Assembly (NCBI RefSeq): GCF_947502415.1
Contig: NZ_CANMZV010000001.1
Location: forward strand, 372,001-436,000
Direction: 5' to 3'
Length of the DNA stretch: 64,000 nt
From: an uncultured Photobacterium sp.
GTDB lineage: Bacteria; Pseudomonadota; Gammaproteobacteria; Enterobacterales; Vibrionaceae
The notes beneath the pieces were generated by a model, which worked only from the letters and a program-made list of their open reading frames with translations, made no database searches and was not told where the DNA came from. The translations under genes and the position numbers were made by a program. Below, one piece after another: positions 35,996 to 43,599 of the stretch; positions within the stretch are counted from its first letter, which is position 1; each line of letters opens with the position of its first letter.

Positions 35996-36979
35996 TTACT
36001 TTTCCCAAGGTTTAAGCTTTATATATTTAGCGATTTCCTGGTCATGACGGTCAGTATGACCGGCATACAAAGCTGGCATAGCGGGGCTTTTCCAGCGTCC
36101 TTGTTCTTGAATTTCGGTAATAGATAAACCTGAATCAGCCAAATCTTTTGCAGCGCCAACACGAGGTGATTGTCCCGAGAAAAGGTTGGATGACGGTAAG
36201 TTTAGTTCGTCACTCGCACGGCGAAAAACGCGATAAATTGATGAATGATCTAATGCTTGCTCGCCAATATTTCCATGGCGATCGATACGACGGAAAATAA
36301 ACCCATCGTCAATCATCCCGGCAACCAGCCAACGCTGTAGAGCTTTTGATGAAACAGAACTAAGAGCAATCACTTTATCTTCAACATGAATATTGATTAA
36401 CCCGTTGCTATGTATTTCAAGAGAGTCAATGGTGATAGCTGCCAGTTCACTACGTTTTAGCATAGCCTCAAAAGTGACAGCCCAAATAGCCATATCGCGA
36501 ATATCTTTAAATTTGGTAGAAAGCTCAAAACGATTGAGTAATTGTTGTAGGTGTTCATCTCGAAATGCAGAAGCATTCCGACAATCATCATGCTTCTCGC
36601 GTTGTTGTTTTTGCATTTCAATACGAATTTCTGTATGTGCACAGGGGTCAGTAAGATGGTGGCAACGATGGACCAATGAAATTGTTACCATGTAACGCTT
36701 TAAGCTTGACAGCTTTCTCTTGCGGGACATGTAATCTACATATCGGTGAACTGTATCTGAGGTCGCAGGCAGAGCAGTGATTTTGTTTTCGATGCAGAAA
36801 GCCAGGAAGTTGTTCCAATCATTCTTGAACGCAACTAAAGTGTTTTTAGCATACTGGTTATGGGTTAGGAATTGCCAAGGTTCAATAGAGTCCATATATT
36901 GATTGAAAATCAATAAACTGGCTTTTTTTTGTTCATTGTCTTTTATCGGCTTGATTTTTTTAGTCATAATAGCTGTCAA
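35996..36979 (-). CDS. Cre-like tyrosine recombinase with altered His
   Basis: 327 residues (or 323 from the internal Met). An N-terminal SAM-like core-binding domain precedes the catalytic domain, where Arg176 (AMLKRSELAAI), Lys202 (HVEDKVIALS), Arg273 and Trp296 (QGRWKSPAMP) and Tyr305 (PALYAG) align with Cre. The box II motif reads SGQSPRVGAAKD against SGHSARVGAARD in Cre, so Gln270 replaces the usual His. Such changes can reduce but not always abolish activity. No adjacent element boundary was found. The gene sits 3 kb from dif. Confidence 0.8.
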   Translation of the reverse strand: MTAIMTKKIKPIKDNEQKKASLLIFNQYMDSIEPWQFLTHNQYAKNTLVAFKNDWNNFLAFCIENKITALPATSDTVHRYVDYMSRKRKLSSLKRYMVTISLVHRCHHLTDPCAHTEIRIEMQKQQREKHDDCRNASAFRDEHLQQLLNRFELSTKFKDIRDMAIWAVTFEAMLKRSELAAITIDSLEIHSNGLINIHVEDKVIALSSVSSKALQRWLVAGMIDDGFIFRRIDRHGNIGEQALDHSSIYRVFRRASDELNLPSSNLFSGQSPRVGAAKDLADSGLSITEIQEQGRWKSPAMPALYAGHTDRHDQEIAKYIKLKPWEK

Positions 36980-37218
36980 TACCTAGTGCACTATAATTTT
37001 AATGATATAATAAAAAACAAAATTTACATATCAAAACCAAAAAAAACTCACTCAAAACCATAAATTTATAAGCATGTCAGGAAGACAAACGTTTAACTTA
37101 ATGCTTCAATAACAAAGTAAGAAATAAGTATTTGGAAGGAAAATCTCTATTTACTACTGATACTTATTATGTGCTTATGTTTTATACAGCGTTGGCTCAA
37201 CATCGTTGAGGATCGGAA

Positions 37219-37578
37219 ATGAAGAAAAGATTGTTCCATCGAGGGCATAATATTGAAAATACAACTGGCGAACCGAATGCATGGCGAACTGTCATCAATG
37301 GTCGTCCAGTTGAAAACAAATTCACACTGGTCAAAAAGAGCATTGACTGGTGGTGTGATATGAAAACATTCATGCCACCAGAAAAATTCGAAGGCCTCAA
37401 CTCTCAACCTCAACAGAGTGCGCAGAAGGTCGAAGAGTACAGAGGTTTCAAGCTTATGAATGACAGCGGAACCCCTAACGAATGGTATGTGATTTTGCGT
37501 GGTCGCTTATTAAAAGGCTCACCCGTTGCTATCAAAAAGCATTTAGATGCCGTCATTAAAAAATTAAAACAAAAATAG
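37219..37578 (+). CDS. DUF3319-like protein with internal duplication
   Basis: 119 residues, no signal peptide, basic. Two related units are visible: residues about 7-43 (HRGHNIENTTGEPNAWRTV to KKSIDWW) and about 74-112 (YRGFKLMNDSGTPNEWYVI to KKHLDAVI). Each has the pattern aromatic-RG, N/D, G-x-PN-x-W, GR, then a KK-containing helix. This matches my memory of Vibrio DUF3319 proteins. Function unknown. Confidence 0.6.
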   Translation: MKKRLFHRGHNIENTTGEPNAWRTVINGRPVENKFTLVKKSIDWWCDMKTFMPPEKFEGLNSQPQQSAQKVEEYRGFKLMNDSGTPNEWYVILRGRLLKGSPVAIKKHLDAVIKKLKQK

Positions 37579-37681
37579 AGTAGGGTAAGTCAATTAAATC
37601 TACAGTGAAGGGAATGGTATCAAGCTCGCATGACTCCAGTAACAACTTAGCCTTGCGAATAAAAAACTAAATAAGAATTTT

Positions 37682-37710
37682 GCCCTGACAGATTTTATCT
37701 CTGTCAGGGC
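37682..37710. terminator. Intrinsic terminator
   Basis: GCCCTGACAGA pairs with TCTGTCAGGGC; on the minus strand it is followed by an A/T-rich run with TT tracts, terminating the convergent protease-like gene. Confidence 0.75.
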
Positions 37711-37733
37711 TGTTACATTGGTGCGAAGCCAAA

Positions 37734-38243
37734 TTAGTCATCTTCGTCTTTTTTATCGACATCTACCAAATAATCACCGCTTAGCCAGTTGCGGCCGATA
37801 AGCAGTTTATAGTCGAGTTTACTGCGATCTCGTAAGTTAACAGCCACAGTCTTATGTTCGCCGTTCCACCCAAGATCCATTTTTACCGCATATCGGCGTT
37901 CAACACCTTGAGCATTACGTATCTTACTAACTTTGATGATCTTGCCTTTATACTTTGCCTTTTCACCATTCTCGTTAGTGGCCGTAAATTCAACGATATC
38001 TCCTAAGTGATCGCGCATATTATTGCTCTTATCACCAATAACTTTGATGTCAGTAGCATGAATAGAGGTTGTTTTCGCGCCAGTGTCAATCCGGGCCTGA
38101 AAGTCCAGGTCAAGTTCATGAACTTTAATGGTTTCAATTTGGCCGACAATTGATTTCTGTTTGTTGTCATTACCATCAGCCATAGCTAGGTTCGCCCCAG
38201 TTGAGCAGATCAAGATCAATGCCGGTAACAGAATTTTTTTCAC
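37734..38243 (-). CDS. Retropepsin-like putative ATP-dependent zinc protease family protein
   Basis: 169 residues with a signal peptide (LLPALILICSTGANLAMA). RIDTGAKTTSIHA is the conserved DTGA motif of the RimK-associated / DUF785 (Zn_protease) family, a retropepsin-like fold, and YKLLIGRNWLSGDYLVDV closes the domain. The signal peptide suggests a periplasmic location. No rimK homologue is adjacent, so its partner is unknown. Confidence 0.75.
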   Translation of the reverse strand: MKKILLPALILICSTGANLAMADGNDNKQKSIVGQIETIKVHELDLDFQARIDTGAKTTSIHATDIKVIGDKSNNMRDHLGDIVEFTATNENGEKAKYKGKIIKVSKIRNAQGVERRYAVKMDLGWNGEHKTVAVNLRDRSKLDYKLLIGRNWLSGDYLVDVDKKDEDD

Positions 38244-38393
38244 ACACAGGCTCCTAAGAGTTTATTTGTTTTCAATATAGACAGTAGATGAATAATTACG
38301 TTCATCATCATTAATTAGTGAGTTGAGCACATCATACGTTCTATATTGAATCATATACCAAGAGGCATAATTATCGCTGAACAGCAAAGTCAA

Positions 38394-39002
38394 TTATTCG
38401 TAAATTTTCAATATTTCTCTGATTTTGGTGAAACAGGCATCAGTTTGCTCAAAATGAACAACATGAAACCCCAGCTTTTTTGCTACTGCAATATTAGTTG
38501 CATTATCATCAATGAAGAGTGACTCACTGGCAAGTAATCCAGATTTTTCAAGCAGTATCTGGTAAATCTGCGGCTCAGGCTTAATCACAAACTCATTAGC
38601 TGAAACTATACCGCCAGTAAACAATGAGAAAAACTCATTGCGATCATATAAGGTTTCAAAGAAAGCGTTACTCATGTTGCTAAGATAGAAAATAGAGTAA
38701 TGGTGACGAACTGCTTGGTAAAGAAGACGTTCTGTTGTGACAATGGGCTGCAAGCTATTTAAAGTATGTTCGATAAAATTTTGCATCCGTGACACTGAAA
38801 ATCCTGTTCGGGCTGCAAATTTGGGGATCTCTTCAGCGAGTAACATAGTGCCGCGATCGAGAGAAAGCCAATCAGGATGATGGATAACTTCTTTCAACAA
38901 CATGTTTTGCTCTGCGTGCGAAGAGGTAAAAGTTTGCACGATTTGAACTGGATCCCAGTCAAATACCACAGCGCCAAGGTCAAAAATTACGTTACGAATC
39001 AT
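38394..39002 (-). CDS. HAD superfamily hydrolase
   Basis: 202 residues from ATG 39002. Motif I is altered: VIFDLGAVVFDWD has DLG(A)VVFD where the nucleophile Asp is followed by Leu and Gly, as in several YihX-like HADs. Motif II is YLSNMSN, motif III Lys is in VIKPEPQIY, and motif IV is LFIDDNATNIAVAKKLG. A helical cap lies between motifs I and II. Likely a sugar-phosphate or similar phosphatase. Confidence 0.82.
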   Translation of the reverse strand: MIRNVIFDLGAVVFDWDPVQIVQTFTSSHAEQNMLLKEVIHHPDWLSLDRGTMLLAEEIPKFAARTGFSVSRMQNFIEHTLNSLQPIVTTERLLYQAVRHHYSIFYLSNMSNAFFETLYDRNEFFSLFTGGIVSANEFVIKPEPQIYQILLEKSGLLASESLFIDDNATNIAVAKKLGFHVVHFEQTDACFTKIREILKIYE

Positions 39003-39122
39003 AACCGTTTCCGTTTTACTATCATTTATTGATAATATTCGGAAACTGGTAATCCGCAAGCTCGATTGAAGAACTTATTATCAGGCTCACAAATCCCAGA
39101 AAGTAGACGAGATTTATTTCAA

Positions 39123-39446
39123 ATGAGTGATAACAGCCGCTTAGTATTCTCAACAGAAACAGGCCGAATCAAAGAAGAGAAAGCTGCACCTGAACGCCCT
39201 AAAGGCGACGGTGTTGTACGCATTCAACGTCAGACTAAAGGTAGGAAAGGCAAAGGCGTATGTATTGTTACAGGCCTTGATCTTGAAGATGCGCAACTCA
39301 AGCTGCTAGCTGCAGAACTGAAAAAAGTCTGTGGCTGTGGTGGCTCAGTTAAAGATGGAAACATCGAGATTCAAGGTGATAAGCGCGACATCATCAAAGT
39401 GGCACTTGAAAAAAAAGGCCACACAGTAAAGTTAGCCGGTGGTTAA
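39123..39446 (+). CDS. yciH: YciH/SUI1 family translation factor-like protein
   Basis: 107 residues from ATG 39123. The SUI1 domain is clear: VVRIQRQTKGRKGKGVCIVT then ELKKVCGCGGSVKDGNIEIQ and RDIIKVALEKKGHTVKLAGG. YciH is the bacterial eIF1 homologue and helps reject faulty initiation complexes. A good terminator follows, and the left end of the dif array begins about 300 bases downstream. Confidence 0.92.
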   Translation: MSDNSRLVFSTETGRIKEEKAAPERPKGDGVVRIQRQTKGRKGKGVCIVTGLDLEDAQLKLLAAELKKVCGCGGSVKDGNIEIQGDKRDIIKVALEKKGHTVKLAGG

Positions 39447-39486
39447 CAAAAAGAGCCCGAGTATTTGCTCGGGCTTTTCTTTTTTC
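39447..39486 (+). terminator. Intrinsic terminator of yciH
   Basis: AGAGCCCGAG pairs with CTCGGGCTTTT across TATTTG, with a long T-rich tail. Confidence 0.88.
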
Positions 39487-39736
39487 TTTGAGTCTGGCGG
39501 TTAACTCGGCATTTAATTACTTTTGGTAATTTAAGCTAGCTTTGAAGAACCAGGCAAACTGACCATTTGCAGCAGAGCTTAAAAATAGGTGTTAATTACC
39601 TATTTTATGGTAAATAGCCAATACTGTTAAATTGTCCAGTATGCTTGGCGAACTGTGTCGAGAGGGGCCGCTCAATTGAGAGAATATAGCGGCCAGAGCA
39701 ATCCTCAACGTAAAAGAACCTGTTACTTGAGATTGT

Positions 39737-39764
39737 ATTTAACATAATATACATAATGCGCACT
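39737..39764 (-). other. dif site (XerCD target) / left end of the inserted elements
   Basis: Plus-strand order: XerD arm ATTTAACATAA (39737-39747), six central bases TATACA, XerC arm TAATGCGCACT (39754-39764). Read on the minus strand this matches the Vibrio chromosome 1 dif (28 bp; both arms intact, one central difference from the consensus as I recall it). It ends inside the repressor gene, whose last codons it supplies. Confidence 0.85.
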
Positions 39765-40107
39765 GGGTTATGGAGTTCATGCCAGCCAAACCAGCCAAGG
39801 AAATGGCCGTAAAACCAACCCCAAACGATTGAAATCCTTGGCCGTTAAGCTTTTTTGCTATTTCTTCCCAAATCGCTTTGATGCTGCTGTCCTGTGTGCG
39901 GTCAGCGTGAACGCCAATCAATGCCTCTTTCTCGTCGATATTACATTCTTGTGCCAGAAAAACTGCTTCATTATCAGATAGATAGCGCTTTCCTTTGCGC
40001 ATTTCGGAAATTCTAGACTTTGGTAACCCTAAATCAGCCGCAATTTGTTTGTCTTGTATGTAGTTTTTCGCTGATTTGTAGCTGTCTAGCAATTTTGTCT
40101 GATACAT
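39739..40107 (-). CDS. Inovirus repressor (DUF3693-like, Xre fold)
   Basis: 122 residues. The helix-turn-helix segment DKQIAADLGLPKSRISEMRK and the following ALIGVHADRTQDSSIKAIWE match the DUF3693 regulators of Vibrio filamentous phages, which keep the lysogenic state. The last eight codons and the stop codon are read through the dif site, so the protein tail QCALCILC is formed by the chromosome-phage junction. It is divergent from the phage genes, with five GTTAC/GTAAC operator half-sites between them. Confidence 0.8.
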   Translation of the reverse strand: MYQTKLLDSYKSAKNYIQDKQIAADLGLPKSRISEMRKGKRYLSDNEAVFLAQECNIDEKEALIGVHADRTQDSSIKAIWEEIAKKLNGQGFQSFGVGFTAISLAGLAGMNSITQCALCILC

Positions 40108-40142
40108 AAACCCTCCAATTTTTCCTCTATTGTAGCTTGTTA

Positions 40143-40207
40143 GTTACGCCTGTGCGTACCTTGCAGTTACGGTCGGTAGTAACCTATAGTTACAGCACTT
40201 CGTAACT
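40143..40207. promoter_or_regulatory. Candidate phage operators
   Basis: Five GTTAC or GTAAC half-sites occur at about 40143, 40166, 40179, 40189 and 40202. AGTTAC and GTAACT form a perfect inverted pair at 40188-40207, and 40166/40179 form a second. The position, between the divergent repressor and Rep genes, suggests binding by the repressor. Confidence 0.5.
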
Positions 40208-40226
40208 GGCAAGCGTTGAGGAACAT

Positions 40227-40445
40227 ATGGCAACTACACTTGAACTTCTAGATGGCGTCCGCTTCTTTGAAAATGCAATTGAAATTGTGGCTGTCTCTGC
40301 TGCCTACGCTGAAACCTACAAGAAAACGCATACCTTCATTACCCGCGAAATCGTCGAATACAAAACTCTGTCTGCTGCGTTGGCCACTGGCAAAGCCCTG
40401 TGTTGTCACCATGATGCAATCAACCTTTCTGGTAAGGATGCCTAA
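40227..40445 (+). CDS. Phage early small protein, 72 aa
   Basis: Follows GAGGAA before the ATG, just downstream of the operators, and precedes rep by two bases. The protein is soluble (MATTLELLDGVRFFENAIEI) with a Cys/His-containing C-terminus (GKALCCHHDAINLSGKDA). Comparable small early genes occur in other Vibrio inoviruses. Function unknown. Confidence 0.6.
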   Translation: MATTLELLDGVRFFENAIEIVAVSAAYAETYKKTHTFITREIVEYKTLSAALATGKALCCHHDAINLSGKDA

Positions 40446-40447
40446 TC

Positions 40448-42541
40448 ATGATGCAGCGAATCTTAGTCCACGATTTGGCAACCGATACCTATGAGTATGT
40501 GAACTTCTTGCCAGCCCGAACCCTGTGTACGTCGTACACCAAACCGGACATCAACAACGGCGGTCATCTGCCGGGCTTTGTTGACCATACCCGGCCAACG
40601 CAAGATTACGTGTCGTCAATGCTTCAACGACAAGCGTTATCACAACCGATTCATTCGGTTGACGCGTCAGATGATATCAAGCCGTCGTTCGTTTCACCGT
40701 GTCAGGACGTGTTGAACCTGACGCGACCACACCGTGCTTTCGGTCCGGTAATGTCCCGGGCCTATATCAACATGGCGAAGAAAGTTGGCCAACTTGATGC
40801 CATGCGAGCGTTGGAAGAAGCCAATGAGCGTCTGACCAAGATGGAGTTCCGCTACACCTCAACGGATGAAGAACTGTGTGACTTCGCCAAGGCCAAGTCA
40901 GCCTATGTCATGCGTCAGGTCGCGGGTATCAAGGATGTCACCAAGGCATTCAATCGCGCTTGTGACATTCTGGCCGATTACGGCTTGTCATTCCGTCCTG
41001 AGCTCATCAAAAAAGCCGAGGAAAACGGCGAACTGAAAAGCCTGATTAACCGCGCAACCAACGAGCTTTGGTGGCGTCGTTCGCTACGCAAACATGCAGC
41101 CATTGAGATAGAACGCGCAGCCCGCGACCTGACCTTAGTCCACAAATACGGTCAGGCATATTGCTCGGATTTCTCACTGGGCCGCCGCCGACAACGCGAT
41201 GCTGACAATGCCGACGTACTCAGGAGCACCATTGCTTACGACGAGGATGACTCTGATAACTGGTTCTCACTTTATGAGCTGTCCGGCAAATCCATTTCCA
41301 ACCCGGAGATACGCCGCGCTGAAATGTTCGTCCGTTTGAAAGGTTTCGAGAACATCGCCAAGGCCAGTGGTCACGTTGCCATGTTCTATACACCGACATG
41401 CCCTAGCCGCTTTCATTCGGTTTCCAAGGGCAAGGTTAACCAAGCATGGCTTGATGCGGGCCGACCAACCACGCAGGACGCCCACAACTACATGACCGAC
41501 ATGTTCGAGAGCTTCCGCAAGGCTTTGGACAAGGCTGAAATCAAGGTGTACGGCCTGCGCGTGGTCGAACCCCACGCTGACGGCTGCCCGCACTGGCATG
41601 TGCTGTTTTTTATGGAACAGCAACATTGTGACACTGTAACGCGTTTATTTAGGCACGCTGCCATGGCCGATTCACCAGACGAACCCGGTGCCAGCAAGTA
41701 CCGCTTCAAGGCCGAGCCGATTGACTGGTCGAAAGGCTCTGCCGTCGGCTATGTCGCCAAGTACCTGTCAAAGAACATCGACGGCCAGCACATCGGCGAT
41801 GACATCGCCACCGAGCTGGACGGCATTACCGCAGCCGAGCGCGTAGTCACATGGGCCCGGGTCAATGGCATCCGCCAGTTCCAGTTCATCGGCGGCCCGT
41901 CCGTCACAGTCTGGCGCGAACTGCGCCGGATAAGGGAAGAATTCACAGAGGACGATACCGTGTTTAAACATCTGGATAACGGCGAATGGATGACACTTGA
42001 GAACATCCGCCGCGCCGCAGATTCATCGGACTGGGAGGCGTTCTGCCTTGCCATGGGCGGCGTGTTTGTCCGCCGTGACGACCAGACTATCAAACCCCGC
42101 TACCACGTCCCGCACATCATGGAAAAGCTCATCGACGAATACGGCGAAGAGCATCAGAGCACCAAACCACGCACCACCCGCTACGGCGATGTTGCTGGGG
42201 CGCGTGTGGTCGGCGTGGTGTTCAAAGCCGCCTATCTGGCCACCCGAACCCGCACATGGAAAACCGAGAACAAGGAAGTCTTCCTGCGCGGCACCAAACG
42301 CATCATGACCGGGGTGACGGATGTCTTCGATGCCCTTGAGCGTGAAGGCGAATACCTGCGGATGGCCGACGAGCAATATGAAGAATACCAGCGCTACCTC
42401 GACCGCCTTGACGAAATGAACGCCTATGTGTTCGACGAGGCTGATTGCGAGACCGTCTGGAGCGGCCGCGCGAAGGCTGAGCGCGAAGCGACTGACGGGA
42501 GCGCAAGCTCCCCTTGGACTTGTGTCAATAACTGTCACTAA
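40448..42541 (+). CDS. HUH-type rolling-circle replication endonuclease (phage GPA-like Rep)
   Basis: 697 residues. Two HUH-endonuclease motifs are seen: the metal-binding EPHADGCPHWHVLFF (His376, His382 and His384) and two catalytic tyrosines in GYVAKYLSKN (Tyr435 and Tyr439), the arrangement of phage gpA-like superfamily I Rep proteins. It should nick the plus-strand origin of the double-stranded replicative form. The N-terminal 290 residues are unlike the RstA-type Rep common in Vibrio inoviruses. Start ATG 40448 is preceded by AAGGA. Confidence 0.85.
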   Translation: MMQRILVHDLATDTYEYVNFLPARTLCTSYTKPDINNGGHLPGFVDHTRPTQDYVSSMLQRQALSQPIHSVDASDDIKPSFVSPCQDVLNLTRPHRAFGPVMSRAYINMAKKVGQLDAMRALEEANERLTKMEFRYTSTDEELCDFAKAKSAYVMRQVAGIKDVTKAFNRACDILADYGLSFRPELIKKAEENGELKSLINRATNELWWRRSLRKHAAIEIERAARDLTLVHKYGQAYCSDFSLGRRRQRDADNADVLRSTIAYDEDDSDNWFSLYELSGKSISNPEIRRAEMFVRLKGFENIAKASGHVAMFYTPTCPSRFHSVSKGKVNQAWLDAGRPTTQDAHNYMTDMFESFRKALDKAEIKVYGLRVVEPHADGCPHWHVLFFMEQQHCDTVTRLFRHAAMADSPDEPGASKYRFKAEPIDWSKGSAVGYVAKYLSKNIDGQHIGDDIATELDGITAAERVVTWARVNGIRQFQFIGGPSVTVWRELRRIREEFTEDDTVFKHLDNGEWMTLENIRRAADSSDWEAFCLAMGGVFVRRDDQTIKPRYHVPHIMEKLIDEYGEEHQSTKPRTTRYGDVAGARVVGVVFKAAYLATRTRTWKTENKEVFLRGTKRIMTGVTDVFDALEREGEYLRMADEQYEEYQRYLDRLDEMNAYVFDEADCETVWSGRAKAEREATDGSASSPWTCVNNCH

Positions 42542-42555
42542 TAAGGAATTTAACG

Positions 42556-42885
42556 ATGATTGTAACCGCCCGCATCAACGACCTTGATGATATCGAGAAG
42601 AAAACCACGGCCAACCCGAACACCGGGGAATCCCGCGATTCCGGCATTGTCCGCCTGCAACTGTTCAACCCGTCCGAGGTGGTCGAATGCCGCGTCTCCC
42701 CTGACCTCTGGGATGCCATGGGCGGCGGTGCTGACCTGAAAAAGCTTATCGACAAGAAGACCGACTACAAGATTCAGCACATCGAACGCTCGTTCGCGGG
42801 TGACGGTGGTAAGCACGTCAACTTCTCCGGCTGGCACCTGCTCGGCGTTCCAAGCACAACCAACAAGCCCGCCCAAGCGAGCTAA
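42556..42885 (+). CDS. Putative ssDNA-binding protein (gpV/RstB-like)
   Basis: 109 residues, positioned right after rep where inoviruses encode the ssDNA-binding protein. The predicted beta-strand pattern (SGIVRLQLFNPSEVVECRV) fits an OB-like fold. Coating ssDNA would switch replication toward packaging. No recognisable motif beyond position and fold style; the RstB family is an alternative. Confidence 0.6.
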   Translation: MIVTARINDLDDIEKKTTANPNTGESRDSGIVRLQLFNPSEVVECRVSPDLWDAMGGGADLKKLIDKKTDYKIQHIERSFAGDGGKHVNFSGWHLLGVPSTTNKPAQAS

Positions 42886-42895
42886 CGGGGACACC

Positions 42896-43000
42896 ATGGA
42901 ATGCAACATCATCGCCCGTTATTACCGACTCCAGTCCGAACACAAGGCACTGCCGATTTGGGTCTGGGACACACACATACTGCCTTACCTAAAAGGCTAA
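42896..43000 (+). CDS. Small phage protein, 34 aa
   Basis: ATG at 42896 follows GGGGA by four bases. The sequence MECNIIARYYRLQSEHKALP then a Trp/Pro-rich end (IWVWDTHILPYLKG) overlaps no other gene and fills the gap before the next small gene. Function unknown; small assembly or minor coat proteins occur here in other inoviruses. Confidence 0.5.
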   Translation: MECNIIARYYRLQSEHKALPIWVWDTHILPYLKG

Positions 43001-43018
43001 CTGGAAACCGAAAACAAA

Positions 43019-43219
43019 ATGCGCTGCTTATCCGAAGGCCACATCACCGATACCCCCGTCCAGCAATGCGCCGGGTACGTGCTGTTGCAACCCGACGATG
43101 TGGCCATGTATCAGAACTTCGATAAAGAGCTGTTTATCGAGGTTTCGGGAATGCTTCTGCTGTCGTTCTTCCTCGGCCACAGTGCTGGCCGACTGGTTCG
43201 GTGGCTGGGCAAAGCTTAA
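43019..43219 (+). CDS. Small phage membrane protein (minor coat candidate), 66 aa
   Basis: A polar N-terminus with two cysteines is followed by one hydrophobic segment (IEVSGMLLLSFFLGHSAG) and a short basic end (RLVRWLGKA). Size, single membrane helix and position immediately before the major coat gene resemble the minor coat proteins pVII/pIX. Confidence 0.6.
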   Translation: MRCLSEGHITDTPVQQCAGYVLLQPDDVAMYQNFDKELFIEVSGMLLLSFFLGHSAGRLVRWLGKA

Positions 43220-43245
43220 CTCAACGTCAAATAAGGAAATATGTC

Positions 43246-43461
43246 ATGAAAGAGAAATTCCAGAAATATGCACCTCGCGCTGGTGTGGTTGCCACTTCAC
43301 TGTTTGTCACTGTTGCTGCTCACGCAGGCGACTACACCCAGCAACTGAGTGCCGCAGGCGGTGAGGCCACCGCCAACCAGACCGCAGTAGTCGGTACGGT
43401 CGTCGGCCTTGCCGTGGTCGGCTTCGGTGTCGGCATGCTGCTCAAGTGGCTCAACAAGTAA
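43246..43461 (+). CDS. Major coat protein (pVIII-like)
   Basis: 71 residues from ATG 43246 with AAGGA upstream. A signal sequence (RAGVVATSLFVTVAAHAG) precedes an acidic/polar start, a hydrophobic segment with small residues (TAVVGTVVGLAVVGFGVGML) and a basic end KWLNK, the standard plan of inovirus major coat proteins. Strongly translated; a TTCG-loop terminator follows shortly. The longer frame to 43201 is not needed. Confidence 0.85.
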   Translation: MKEKFQKYAPRAGVVATSLFVTVAAHAGDYTQQLSAAGGEATANQTAVVGTVVGLAVVGFGVGMLLKWLNK

Positions 43462-43550
43462 TGCCCGCCGTTCCTCCGGAACTCTTACTCGGGATTGCCT
43501 CCACCATGACCTTTGTCTACGGCTTTGTGTCCGGGGTGCAATCCCACTAA
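43461..43550 (+). CDS. Tiny phage membrane protein, 29 aa
   Basis: ATG overlaps the stop codon of the major coat gene (TAATG). The product has one hydrophobic segment (PPELLLGIASTMTFVYGFVS) and resembles the very small minor coat proteins pVII/pIX of inoviruses. The terminator follows within a few bases, consistent with a coat-gene operon end. Confidence 0.55.
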   Translation: MPAVPPELLLGIASTMTFVYGFVSGVQSH

Positions 43551-43554
43551 CCAC

Positions 43555-43577
43555 AAGGGGCTTCGGCCCCTTTTTTG
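43555..43577 (+). terminator. TTCG-loop terminator after coat genes
   Basis: AAGGGGC-TTCG-GCCCCTTTTTT is an ideal intrinsic terminator; in Ff phages such a terminator also separates coat from adsorption genes and sets their relative expression. Confidence 0.95.
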
Positions 43578-43599
43578 ATGGCTGACTAAGGGATTGGTT

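Noticed and set aside
36980..37218. AT-rich gap as an attachment site for the Cre-like recombinase
   Set aside because: No convincing inverted or direct repeat pair could be seen in it.
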